From Volvox africanus (taxonomy: Eukaryota; Chlorophyta; Chlorophyceae; Chlamydomonadales; Volvocaceae), in contig BSDZ01000003.1 in NCBI GenBank assembly GCA_030268105.1, positions 930,001-994,000 of the forward strand: a stretch of 64,000 nucleotides of DNA. Reading direction: 5' to 3'. A model generated the notes under the pieces. It was given only the letters and a program-made list of their open reading frames with translations. It was not told where the DNA came from and searched no databases. Position numbers and translations under genes: made by a program. This document shows positions 33,201 through 45,299 of the stretch, piece by piece; within the stretch, counting starts at the first letter, position 1; each line of letters begins with the position of its first letter.

Positions 33201-33517
33201 AGGGCAGGTTGTTGAGAGTGAGCCATGCACATTTAAGAATAAATGATGCAATAAGATCTAGGCAGGCCTGGGCGCATTGCAAATTTCAATAGGTTTTGGG
33301 CTGGCGAGAGAGTCTCCTGTTAAATTCCCACTGGATGATGATAAGGGCAGGTTGTTGAGAGTGCGCAATGCAAATATACCAATGAATGATGCAATAAGGG
33401 CCAGGCAGGCCTGGGCGCATTGCAAATTTCAATAGGTTTTGGGCTGGCCGAGAGTCGCTGGTTAGATTCCCGCTGGCTGATGATCAGGGCAGGTTGTTGA
33501 GTGTGACCCATGCACAT
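26572..33517. repeat. 25-mer higher-order repeat, 3473-bp period, 2 complete copies
   Basis: The longest HOR unit here spans 26572-30044 and 30045-33517. Monomer starts of the first copy run from 26544, 26684, 26826, 26968, 27096 and 27237 through 29591, 29732 and 29875, which is 25 monomers, with the next cycle at 30017. The offset is constant at 3473 bp, so there are no net indels. I noted at least four substitutions between copies: T to G at 27843/31316, C to G at 27951/31424, G to A at 29216/32689 and C to T at 29786/33259. This implies very recent duplication or strong homogenisation. Confidence 0.95.
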
Positions 33518-35084
33518 ATACTATTTAATGATGCAATAAGGGCCAGGCAGGCCTGGGCGCATTACAAATTTTAACAGGTTTTGGGCTGGCCGAGAGTCGC
33601 TTGTTAGATTTTCGCTCGCAGGTTGTTAAGGGTGCGCAATGCACATATACCAATGAATGATGCAATAAGGGCCAGGCAGGCCTGGGCGCATTCAAATTTC
33701 AATAGGTCAGGGCTGGCCGAGAGTGGCCGGTTAGATTTCAGCTGGCTGATGATCAGGGCAGGTTCTGGAGAGTGAGCCATTGACATATAAGAATAAATGA
33801 TGCAATAAGGTCCAGGCAGGCCTGGGCGCATTGCAAATGTTTACAGGTTTGGGCTGGCCGAGCGTCAACGGTTAGATTCCCGTTGGCAGGTTGTTGAGAG
33901 TGTGCAATGCACATATACCGATGAATGATGCAATAAGGACCAGGCAGGCCTAAAAGCATTGCAAATTTTCACAGGTTTGGGCTTGCCGCGAGTTGCTGGT
34001 TAGATTCCCGCTGGCAGGTTGTTGAGGGTGCGAAATGCACATATACCAATAAATAATGCAATATGGGCCAGGCAGGCCTGGGCACATTGCAAATTTTAAC
34101 AGGTTTGGGCTAGCCAAGAGTCGCTGGTTAGATTCCCGCTTGCTGATGATCAGGGCAGGTTGTTGAGAGTGCGCAATAAACATATACCAATGAATGATGC
34201 AATAAGGGCAAGGCAGGCCTGGGCGCATTGCAAATTTCAATAGGTTTTGGGCTGGCCAAGAGTCGCTGGTTAGATTCCCGCTGGCTGATGATCAGGGCAG
34301 GTTCTGGAGAGTTTGCCATGGACATAAATTATTTAATGATGCAATAAGGACAGGCAGGCCTGGGCGCATTGCAAATTTCAATAGGTTTGGGCTGGCCGAG
34401 CATCACCGTTTAGATTTCCACTTGCTGATGATCAGGGCGGGTTGTTGAGAGTGAGCCATGCACATTTAAGAATAAATGATGCAATAAGATCCAGGCAGGC
34501 CTGGGCGCATTGCAAGTTTCAAATGGTTTGGGCTGGCGAGAGAGTCTCCTGTTAAATTCCCACTGGATGATGATAAGGGCAGGTTGTTGAAAGTGCGCAA
34601 TGCAAATATACCAATGAATGATGCAATAAGGGCTAGGCAGGCCTGGGCGCATTACAAATTTCAATAGGTTTTGGGCTGGCCGAGAGTCGCTGGTTAGATT
34701 CCCGCTTGCTTATGATCAGGGCAGGTTCCTGAGAGTGTGCAATGCACATATACCAATGAATGATGCAATAAGGGCAAGGCTGACCTGAAAGCATTGCAAA
34801 TTATCACCGGTTTGGGCTTGCCGAGAGTCGCTGGTTAGATTCCCGCTGGCAGGTTGTTGAGGGTGCGAAATGCACATATACCAATGAATGATGCAATAAG
34901 GGCCAGGCAGGCCTGGGCGCATTGCAAATTTTAACAGGTTTGGGCTAGCCGAGAGTCGCTGGTTAGATTCTCGCTTGCTGATGATCAGGGCAGGTTGTTA
35001 AGAGTGCGCAATGCACATATACCAATAAATGATGCAATAAGGGCCAGGCAGGCCTGGGTGCATTGCAAATTTCAATAGGTTTTG

Positions 35085-35240
35085 GGCTGGCAGAGAGTCA
35101 CTGGTTAGATTCCCGATGGCTGATGATCAGGGCAGGTTGTTGAGAGTGCGCAATGCACATATACCAATAAATGATGCAATAAGGGCCAGGCAGGCCTGGG
35201 CGCATTGCAAATTTTAACAGGTTTTGGGCTGGCAGAGAGT
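35085..35240. repeat. Single-monomer tandem expansion (142 bp) in the segmental duplicate
   Basis: The run GGCAGAGAGTCACTGG followed by TTAGATTCCCGATGGCTG occurs at about 35093 and again about 35235, 142 bp apart. The equivalent left-hand region, about 5.65 kb, has it once. Exactly one monomer was added, which accounts for the step in offset from 29444 to 29586. The duplicated unit is otherwise the CAATAAATG long type. Confidence 0.85.
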
Positions 35241-36393
35241 CACTGGTTAGATTCCCGATGGCTGATGATCAGGGCAGGTTGTTGAGAGTGCGCAATGCAC
35301 ATATACCAATAAATGATGCAATAAGGGCCAGGCAGGCCTGGGCGCATTGCAAATTTTAACAGGTTTGGGCTAGCCGAGAGTCGCTGGTTAGATTCCCGCT
35401 TGCTGATGATCAGGGCAGGTTGTTGAGAGTGCGCAATGCACATATACCAATAAATGATGCAATAAGGGCCAGGCAGGCCTGGGCGCATTGCAAATTTTAA
35501 CAGGTTTGGGCTAGCCGAGAGTCGCTGGTTAGATTCCCGCATGCTGATGATCAGGGCAGGTTGTTGAGAGTGCGCAATGCACATATACCAATAAATGATG
35601 CAATAAGGGCCAGGCAGGCCTGGGCGCATTCCAAATTTCAATAGGTTTTGGGCTGGCCGAGAGTCGCTGGTTAGATTCCCGCTGGCTGATGATTAGGTCA
35701 GGTTCCTGAGAGTGAGCCATGAACATATACTATTTAATGATGCAATAAGGTCCAGGCAGGCCTGGGCGCATTGCAAATTTCAATAGGTTTGGGCTGGCCG
35801 AGCATCACCGTTTAGATTCCCACTTGCTGATGATCAGGGCAGGTTGTTGAGAGTGAGCCATGCACATTTAAGAATAAATGATGCAATAAGATCCAGGCAG
35901 GCCTGGGCGCATTGCAAATTTCAATAGGTTTTGGGCTGGCGAGAGAGTCTCCTGTTAAATTCCCACTGGATGATGATAAGGGCAGGTTGTTGAGAGTGCG
36001 CAATGCAAATATACCAATGAATGATGCAATAAGGGCCAGGCAGGCCTGGGCGCATTGCAAATTTCAATAGGTTTTGGGCTGGCCGAGAGTCGCTGGTTAG
36101 ATTCCCGCTGGCTGATGATCAGGGCAGGTTGTTGAGTGTGACCCATGCACATATACTATTTAATGATGCAATAAGGGCCAGGCAGGCCTGGGCGCATTAC
36201 AAATTTTAACAGGTTTTGGGCTGGCCGAGAGTCGCTTGTTAGATTTTCGCTCGCAGGTTGTTAAGGGTGCGCAATGCACATATACCAATGAATGATGCAA
36301 TAAGGGCCAGGCAGGCCTGGGCGCATTCAAATTTCAATAGGTCTGGGCTGGCCGAGAGTGGCCGGTTAGATTTCAGCTGGCTGATGATCAGGG

Positions 36394-39300
36394 CAGGTTC
36401 TGGAGAGTGAGCCATTGACATATAAGAATAAATGATGCAATAAGGGCCAGGCAGGCCTGGGCACATTGCAAATGTTTACAGGTTTGGGCTGGCCGAGCGT
36501 CAACGGTTAGATTCCCGTTGGCAGGTTGTTGAGAGTGTGCAATGCACATATACCGATGAATGATGCAATAAGGGCCAGGCAGGCCTAAAAGCATTGCAAC
36601 TTTTTACAGGTTTGGGCTTGCCGAGAGTCGCTGGTTAGATTCCCGCTGGCAGGTTGTTGAGGGTGCGAAATGCACATATACCAATAAATAATGCAATATG
36701 GGCCAGGCAGGCCTGGGCGCATTGCAAATTTTAACAGGTTTGGGCTAGCCGAGAGTCGCTGGTTAGATTCCCGCTTGCTGATGATCAGGGCAGGTTGTTG
36801 AGAGTGCGCAATGCACATATACCAATAAATGATGCAATAAGGGCCAGGCAGGCCTGGGCGCATTGCAAATTTCAATAGGTTTTGGGCTGGCCGAGAGTCG
36901 CTGGTTAGATTCCCGCTGGCTGATGATCAGGGCAGGTTCCTGAGAGTGAGCCATGCACATATACTATTTAATGATGCAATAAGGTCCAGGCAGGCATGGG
37001 CGCATTGCAAATTTTAACAGGTTTGGGCTGGCCGAGAGTCGCTGGTTAGATTCCCGCTTGCTTATGATCAGGGCAGGTTCCTGAGAGTGTGCAATGCACA
37101 TATACCAATGAATGATGCAAAAAGGGCCAGGCTGACCTGAAAGCATTGCAAATTTTCACCGGTTTGGGCTTGCCGAGAGTCGCTGGTTAGATTCCCGCTG
37201 GCAGGTTGTTGAGGGTGCGAAATGCACATATACCAATGAATGATGCAATAAGGGCCAGGCAGGCCAGGGCGCATTGCAAATTTTAACAGGTTTGCGCTAG
37301 CCGAGAGTCGCTGGTTAGATTCCCGCTTGCTGATGATCAGGGCAGGTTGTTGAGAGTGCGCAATGCACATATACCAATAAATGATGCAAAAAGGGCCAGG
37401 CAGGCCTGGGCGCATTGCAAATTTCAATAGGTTTTGGGCTGGCCGAGAGTCACTGGTTAGATTCCCGCTGGCTGATGATTAGGGCAGGTTCCTGAGAGTG
37501 AGCCATGCACATATACTATTTAATGATGCAATAAGGTCCAGGCAGGCCTGGGCGCATTGAAAAAATTAATAGGTTTGGGCTGGCCGAGCATCACCGTTTA
37601 GATTCCCACTTGCTGATGATCAGGGCAGGTTGTTGAGAGTGTGCAATGCACATATACCAATGAATGATGCAATAAAGGCAAGGCTGACCTGAAAGCATTG
37701 CAAATTTTCACAGGTTTGGGCTGGCCGAGAGTCGCTGGTTAGATTCCCGCTGGCAGGTTGTTGAGGGTGCGAAATGCACATATACCAATAAATGATGCAA
37801 TAAGGGCCAGGCAGGCCAGGGCGCATTGCAAATTTTAACAGGTTTGCGCTAGCCGAGAGTCGCTGGTTAGATTCCCGCTTGCTGATGATCAGGGCAGGTT
37901 GTTGAGAGTGCGCAATGCACATATACCAATAAATGATGCAATAAGGGCCAGGCAGGCCTGGGCGCATTGCAAATTTCAATAGGTTTTGGGCTGGCCGAGA
38001 GTCGCTGGTTAGATTCCCGCTGGCTGATGATTAGGTCAGGTTCCTGAGAGTGAGCCATGAACATATACTATTTAATGATGCAATAAGGTCCAGGCAGGCC
38101 TGGGCGCATTGCAAATTTCAATAGGTTTGGGCTGGCCGAGCATCACCGTTTAGATTCCCACTTGCTGATGATCAGGGCAGGTTGTTGAGAGTGAGCCATG
38201 CACATTGAAGAATAAATGATGCAATAAGGGCCAGGCAGGCCTAAAAGCATTGCAAATTTCAATAGGTTTTGGGCTGGCGAGAGAGTCTCCTGTTAAATTC
38301 CCACTGGATGATGATAAGGGCAGGTTGTTGAGAGTGCGCAATGCAAATATACCAATGAATGATGCAATAAGGGCCAGGCAGGCCTGGGCGCATTGCAAAT
38401 TTCAATAGGTTTTGGGCTGGCCGAGAGTCGCTGGTTAGATTCCCGCTGGCTGATGATCAGGGCAGGTTGTTGAGTGTGACCCATGCACATATACTATTTA
38501 ATGATGCAATAAGGGCCAGGCAGGCCTGGGCGCATTACACATTTTAACAGGTTTTGGGCTGGCCGAGAGTCGCTGGTTAGATTTTCGCTCGCAGGTTGTT
38601 GAGGGTGCGCAATGCACATATACCAATGAATGATGCAATAAGGGCCAGGCAGGCCTGGGCGCATTTAAATTTCAATAGGTCTGGGCTGGCCGAGAGTTGC
38701 CGGTTAGATTTCAGCTGGCTGAAGATCAGGGCAGGTTCTGGAGAGTGAGCCATTGACATATAAGAATAAATGATGCAATAAGGTCCAGGCAGGCCTGGGC
38801 GCATTGCAAATGTTTCCAGGTTTGGGCTGGCCGAGCGTCAACGGTTAGATTCCCGTTGGCAGGTTGTTGAGAGTGTGCAATGCACATATACCGATGAATG
38901 ATGCAATAAGGGCCAGGCAGGCCTAAAAGCATTGCAACTTTTTACAGGTTTGGGCTTGCCGAGAGTCGCTGGTTAGATTCCCGCTGGCAGGTTGTTGAGG
39001 GTGCGAAATGCACATATACCAATAAATAATGCAATATGGGCCAGGCAGGCCTGGGCGCATTGCAAATTTTAACAGGTTTGGGCTAGCCGAGAGTCGCTGG
39101 TTAGATTCCCGCTTGCTGATGATCAGGGCAGGTTGTTGAGAGTGCGCAATGCACATATACCAATAAATGATGCAATAAGGGCCAGGCAGGCCTGGGCGCA
39201 TTGCAAATTTCAATAGGTTTTGGGCTGGCCGAGAGTCGCTGGTTAGATTCCCGCTGGCTGATGATCAGGGCAGGTTCCTGAGAGTGAGCCATGCACATAT

Positions 39301-40305
39301 ACTATTTAATGATGCAATAAGGTCCAGGCAGGCATGGGCGCATTGCAAATTTTAACAGGTTTGGGCTGGCCGAGAGTCGCTGGTTAGATTCCCGCTTGCT
39401 TATGATCAGGGCAGGTTCCTGAGAGTGTGCAATGCACATGTACCAATGAATGATGCAAAAAGGGCCAGGCTGACCTGAAAGCATTGCAAATTTTCACCGG
39501 TTTGGGCTTGCCGAGAGTCGCTGGTTAGATTCCCGCTGGCAGGTTGTTGAGGGTGCGAAATGCACATATACCAATGAATGATGCAATAAGGGCCAGGCAG
39601 GCCAGGGCGCATTGCAAATTTTAACAGGTTTGCGCTAGCCGAGAGTCGCTGGTTAGATTCCCGCTTGCTGATGATCAGGGCAGGTTGTTGAGAGTGCGCA
39701 ATGCACATATACCAATAAATGATGCAAAAAGGGCCAGGCAGGCCTGGGCGCATTGCAAATTTCAATAGGTTTTGGGCTGGCCGAGAGTCACTGGTTAGAT
39801 TCCCGCTGGCTGATGATTAGGGCAGGTTCCTGAGAGTGAGCCATGCACATATACTATTTAATGATGCAATAAGGTCCAGGCAGGCCTGGGCGCATTGAAA
39901 AAATTAATAGGTTTGGGCTGGCCGAGCATCACCGTTTAGATTCCCACTTGCTGATGATCAGGGCAGGTTGTTGAGAGTGTGCAATGCACATATACCAATG
40001 AATGATGCAATAAAGGCAAGGCTGACCTGAAAGCATTGCAAATTTTCACAGGTTTGGGCTGGCCGAGAGTCGCTGGTTAGATTCCCGCTGGCAGGTTGTT
40101 GAGGGTGCAAAATGCACATATACCAATAAATGATGCAATAAGGGCCAGGCAGGCCAGGGCGCATTGCAAATTTTAACAGGTTTGCGCTAGCCGAGAGTCG
40201 CTGGTTAGATTCCCGCTTGCTGATGATCAGGGCAGGTTGTTGAGAGTGCGCAATGCACATATACCAATAAATGATGCAATAAGGGCCAGGCAGGCCTGGG
40301 CGCAT
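36394..40305. repeat. Second locus of the 17-mer HOR, 2338-bp period, ~1.7 copies
   Basis: Monomers from 36394 follow the same 17-length code as 7105-9442, and the next cycle begins at 38732. Within this locus the period is again 2338, for example the ATTGAAAAAATTAATAGG monomer recurs near 37.56 and 39.90 kb. The second cycle is cut at about 40305, where GCATTGCAAATTTC switches to GCATTTAAATTTC and the block jumps to the ATTGACATATAAG monomer. A few private changes are visible, such as CACATTGAAGAATAAATG near 38.21 kb. Confidence 0.9.
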
Positions 40306-42654
40306 TTAAATTTCAATAGGTCTGGGCTGGCCGAGAGTTGCCGGTTAGATTTCAGCTGGCTGAAGATCAGGGCAGGTTCTGGAGAGTGAGCCATTGACAT
40401 ATAAGAATAAATGATGCAATAAGGTCCAGGCAGGCCTGGGCGCATTGCAAATGTTTCCAGGTTTGGGCTGGCCGAGCGTCAACGGTTAGATTCCCGTTGG
40501 CAGGTTGTTGAGAGTGTGCAATGCACATATACCGATGAATGATGCAATAAGGGCCAGGCAGGCCTAAAAGCATTGCAAATTTTCACAGGTTTGGGCTTGC
40601 CGAGAGTCGCTGGTTAGATTCCCGCTGGCTGATGATCAGGGCAGGTTCTGGAGAGTTTGCCATGGACATAAACTATTTAATGATGCAATAAGGTCCAGGC
40701 AGGCCTGGGCGCATTGAAAAAATTAATAGGTTTGGGCTGGCCGAGCATCACCGTTTAGATTCCCACTTGCTGATGATCAGGGCAGGTTGTTGAGAGTGAG
40801 CCATGCACATATAAGAGTAAATGATGCAATAAGGTCCAGGCAGGCCTGGGCGCATTCAAATTTCAATAGGTTTTGGGCTGGCCGAGAGTTGCCGGTTAGA
40901 TTCCCGCTGGCTGATGATCAGGGCAGGTTCTGAAGAGTCAGCCATAGACATATAAGAATAAATGCTGCAATAAGGTCCAGGCAGGCCTGGGCGCATTGCA
41001 AATATTAACAGGTTTGGGCTGGCCGAGCGTCAACGGTTAGATTCCCACTTGCTGATGATCAGGGCAGGTTGTTGAGGGTGCGCAATGCACATATACCAAT
41101 GAATGATGCAATAAGGGCCAGGCAGGCCTGGGCGCATTGCAAATTTCAATAGGTTTTGGGCTGGCCGAGAGTGGCTGGTTAGATTCCCGCTGGCTGATGA
41201 TCAGGGCAGGTTGTTGAGAGTGAGCCATGCACATATACTATTTAATGATGCAATAAGGGCCAGGCAGGCCTTGGCGCATTACAAATTTTAACAGGTTTGG
41301 GCTAGCCAAGAGTCGCTTGTTAGATTCCCGTTGGCAGGTTGTTGAGGGTGCGCAATGCACATATACCAATGAATGATGCAATAAGGGCCAGGCAAGCCTG
41401 GGCGCATTCAAATTTCAATAGGTCTGGGCTGGCCGAGAGTTGCCGGTTAGATTTCCGCTGGCTGATGATCAGGGCAGGTTCTGGAGAGTGAGCCATTGAC
41501 ATATAAGAATAAATGCTGCAATAAGGTCCAGGCAGGCCTGGGCGCATTGCAAATATTAACAGGTTTGGGCTGGCCGAGCGTCAACGGTTAGATTCCCGTT
41601 GGCAGGTTGTTGAGAGTGTGCAATGCACATATACCAATGAATGATGCAATAAGGGCAAGGCTGACCTGAAAGCATTGCAAATTTTCACCGGTTTGGGCTT
41701 GCCGAGAGTCGCTGGTTAGATTCCCGCTGGCAGGTTGTTGAGGGTGCGAAATGCACATATACCAATGAATGATGCAATAAGGGCCAGGCAGGCCTGGGCG
41801 CATTGCAAATTTTAACAGGTTTGGGCTAGCCGAGAGTCGCTGGTTAGATTCCCGCTGGCTGATGATCAGGGCAGGTTGTTGAGAGTGCGCAATGCACATA
41901 TTCCAATAAATGATGGAATAAGGGGCAGGCAGGCCTGGGCGCATTGCAAATTTCAATAGGTTTTGGGCTGGCCGAGAGTTGCCGGTTAGATTCCCGCTGG
42001 CTGATGATCAAGGAAGGTTCCTGAGAGTGAGCCATGCACATATACTATTTAATGATGCAATAAGGTCCAGGCAGGCATGGGCGCATTCAAATTTCAATAG
42101 GTTTTGGGCTGGCCGAGAGTCGCTGGTTAGATTCCCGCTTGCTGATGATCAGGGCAGGTTGTTGAGAGTGTGCAATGCACATATACCATTGAATGATGCA
42201 ATAAGGGCCAGGCAGGCCTGGGCGCATTCAAATTTCAATAGGTCTGGGCTGGCCGAGAGTCGCCGGTTAGATTCCCGCTGGCTGATGATCAAGGAAGGTT
42301 CCTGAGAGTGAGCCATGCACATATACTATTTAATGATGCAATAAGGTCCAGGCAGGCATGGGCGCATTCAAATTTCAATAGGTTTTGGGCTGGCCGAGAG
42401 TGGCTGGTTAGATTCCCGCTGGCAGGTTGTTGAGGGTACGAAATGCACATATACCAATGAATGATGGAATAAGGGCCAGGCAGGCCAGGGCGCATTGCAA
42501 ATTTTAACAGGTTTGCGCTAGCCGAGAGTCGCTGGTTAGATTCCCGCTTGCTGATGATCAGGGCAGGTTGTTGAGAGTGCGCAATGCACATATACCAATA
42601 AATGATGCAATAAGGGCCAGGCAGGCCTGGGCACATTGCAAATTTCAATAGGTT
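40306..42654. repeat. Transition stretch between left and right array domains
   Basis: This is continuous satellite with no tandem HOR. It begins with the tail of the core block (ATTGACATATAAG monomer, then CCCGTTGGCAGG and GGCCTAAAAGC), then moves into monomers typical of the right side. The first GAAGAGTCAGCC start appears near 40.93 kb, here followed by ATAGACATATAAG. Rare variants include AATGCTGCAATAAGG, CACATATTCC, GATGGAATAAGG and GATCAAGGAAGG. From here on I see no further 143-bp GAGAGAGTCTCC monomers. Confidence 0.82.
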
Positions 42655-43480
42655 TTGGGCTGGCCGAGAGTTGCCGGTTAGATTTCCGCTGGCTGATGAT
42701 CAGGGCAGGTTCTGGAGAGTGAGCCATTGACATATAAGAATAAATGCTGCAATAAGGTCCAGGCAGGCCTGGGCGCATTGCAAATATTAACAGGTTTGGG
42801 CTGGCCGAGCGTCAACGGTTAGATTCCCGTTGGCAGGTTGTTGAGAGTGTGCAATGCACATATACCAATGAATGATGCAATAAGGGCCAGGCAGGCCTGG
42901 GCGCATTGCAAATTTTAACAGGTTTGGGCTAGCCAAGAGTCGCTGGTTAGATTCCCGCTGGCTGATGATCATGGCAGGTTGTTGAGAGTGCGCAATGCAC
43001 ATATTCCAATAAATGATGCAAAAAGGGGCAGGCAGGCCTGGGCGCATTGCAAATTTCAATAGGTTTTGGGCTGGCCGAGAGTTGCCGGTTAGATTTCCGC
43101 TGGCTGATGATCAGGGCAGGTTCTGGAGAGTGAGCCATTGACATATAAGAATAAATGCTGCAATAAGGTCCAGGCAGGCCTGGGCGCATTGCAAATATTA
43201 ACAGGTTTGGGCTGGCCGAGCGTCAACGGTTAGATTCCCGTTGGCAGGTTGTTGAGAGTGTGCAATGCACATATACCAATGAATGATGCAATAAGGGCCA
43301 GGCAGGCCTGGGCGCATTGCAAATTTTAACAGGTTTGGGCTAGCCAAGAGTCGCTGGTTAGATTCCCGCTGGCTGATGATCATGGCAGGTTGTTGAGAGT
43401 GCGCAATGCACATATTCCAATAAATGATGCAAAAAGGGGCAGGCAGGCCTGGGCGCATTGCAAATTTCAATAGGTTTTGG
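42655..43480. repeat. 3-mer repeat, 411-bp period, 2 copies (right domain)
   Basis: Two adjacent copies with a constant 411-bp offset (141+142+128) share AATGCTGCAATAAGG, GATCATGGCAGG, CACATATTCC and GCAAAAAGGGGCAGG. I saw no difference between the copies by eye. The monomers are not those of the 411-bp triplet at 18 kb, so the same higher-order length arose twice independently. The second copy leads into the 43.4-44.8 kb block, which is itself duplicated further right. Confidence 0.88.
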
Positions 43481-44830
43481 GCTGGCCGAGAGTTGCCGGT
43501 TAGATTCCCGCTGGCTGATGATCAAGGAAGGTTCCTGAGAGTGAGCCATGCACATATACTATTTAATGATGCAATAAGGTCCAGGCAGGCATGGACGCAT
43601 TTCAAATTTTAACAGGTTTGGGCTGGCCGAGAGTCGCTGGTTAGATTCCCGCTTACTGATGATCAGGGCAGGTTGTTGAGAGTGTGCAATGCACATATAC
43701 CAATGAATGATGCAATAAGGGCCAGGCAGGCCTGGGCGCATTGCAAATTTTCACCGGTTTGGGCTTGCCGAGAGTCGCTGGTTAGATTCCCGCTGGCAGG
43801 TTGTTGAGGGTGCGAAATGCACATACACCAATGAATGATGGAATAAGGGCCAGGCAGGCCAGGGCGCATTGCAAATTTTAACAGGTTTGCGCTAGCCGAG
43901 AGTCGCTGGTTAGATTCCCGCTTGCTGATGATCAGGGCAGGTTGTTGAGAGTGCGCAATGCACATATACCAATAAATGATGCAATAAGGGCCAGGCAGGC
44001 CTGGGCGCATTGCAAATTTCAATAGGTTTTGGGCTGGCCGAGAGTCGCTGGTTAGATTCCCGCTGGCTGATGATTAGGGCAGGTTCCTGAGAGTGAGCCA
44101 TGCACATATACTATTTAATGATGCAATAAGGTCCAGGCAGGCCTGGGCGCATTGAAAAATTAAATAGGTTTTGGGTTGGCCGAGAGTTGCCGGTTAGATT
44201 CCCGCTGGCTGATGATCAGGGCAGGTTCTGAAGAGTCAGCCATGGACATATAAGAATAAATGATGCAATAAGGTCTAGGCAGGCCTGGGCGCATTGCAAA
44301 TATTTACAGGTTTGGGCTGCCCGAGCATCACCGTTTACATTCTTACTTGCTGATGATCATGGCAGGTTGTTGAGGGTGCGCAATACACATATACCAATGA
44401 ATGATGCAATAAGGGCCAGGCAGGCCTGGGCGCATTCAAATTTCAATAGGTTTTGGGCTGGCCGAGAGTGGCTGGTTAGATTCCCGCTGGCTGATGATCA
44501 GGGCAGGTTCCGGAGAGTGAGCCATTGACATATAAGAATAAATGATGCGATAAGGTCCAGGCAGGCCTGGGCGCATTGCAAATAGTAACAGGTTTGGGCT
44601 GGCCGAGCGTCAACGGTAAGATTCCCGTTGGCAGGTTGTTGAGAGTGTGCAATGCACATATACCAATGAATGATGCAATAAGGGCCAGGCTGACCTGAAA
44701 GCATTGCAAATTTTCACCAGTTTGGGCTTGCCGAGAGTCGCTGGTTACATTCCTGCTGGCAGGTTGTTGAGGGTGCGAAATGCACATATACCAATGAATG
44801 ATGCAATAAGGGCCAGGCAGGCCTGGGCGC
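43424..44830. repeat. ~1.4-kb block duplicated at 47.99-49.54 kb
   Basis: The block matches 47996 onward at offset 4572 up to about 44.17 kb, and at offset 4712 from about 44.2 kb, so the right copy holds one extra monomer. Shared variants are GCAAAAAGGGGCAGG, GATCAAGGAAGG, GGCATGGACGC, GATGGAATAAGG and the GGTTTGCGCTAGCC monomer. The 10-mer HOR lies between the two copies. Either the block was copied across it, or the 10-mer expanded inside a formerly contiguous repeat. Confidence 0.8.
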
Positions 44831-45299
44831 ATTCAAATTTCAATAGGTTTTGGGCTGGCCGAGAGTCGCTGGTAAGATTCCCGCTGGCTGATGATCAGGG
44901 CAGGTTCTGAAGAGTCAGCCATGGACATATAAGAATACATGATGCAATAAGGTCCAGGCAGGCCTGGGCGCATTGCAAATATTTACAGGTTTGGGCTGCC
45001 CGAGCATCACCGTTTAGATTCCCACTTGCTGATGATCATGGCAGGTTGTTGAGGGTGCGCAATGCACATATACCAATGAATGATGCAATAAGGGCCAGGC
45101 AGACCTGGGCGCATTCAAATTTCAATAGGTTTTGGGCTGGCCGAGAGTTGCCGGTTAGATTCCCGCTGGCTGATGATCAGGGCAGGTTCTGAAGAGTCAG
45201 CCATGGACATATAAGAATAAATGATGCAATAAGGTCCAGGCAGGCCTGGGCGCATTGCAAATATTTACAGGTTTGGGCTGCCCGAGCATCACCGTTTAG
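44831..45299. repeat. Alternating right-domain monomers before the 10-mer
   Basis: The GAAGAGTCAGCC monomer with GCTGCCCGAG alternates with the GATCATGGCAGG monomer carrying GCATTCAAATTTC. This gives a near-dimeric pattern of about 282 bp from roughly 44.2 to 45.4 kb. The same pair is reused in the 8-mer and 12-mer units further right. No other element is seen. Confidence 0.7.

Larger units (their letters stand above)
33045..40305. repeat. Right copy of a ~7.3-kb segmental duplication inside the array
   Basis: This segment corresponds to 3601-11016. The offset is 29444 bp over about 33.05-35.1 kb, 29586 bp over 35.24-36.2 kb (one monomer gained), and 29289 bp from 36.25 kb to the end (297 bp fewer than the left copy at the junction). 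It includes the transition from the 18-mer to the 17-mer HOR, so it duplicates a composite region and is not simply another HOR cycle. Left-copy variants such as CCGCGAGTTGCTGG, GGCACATTGC and GAAAAAATTAATAGG are preserved. Confidence 0.9.
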
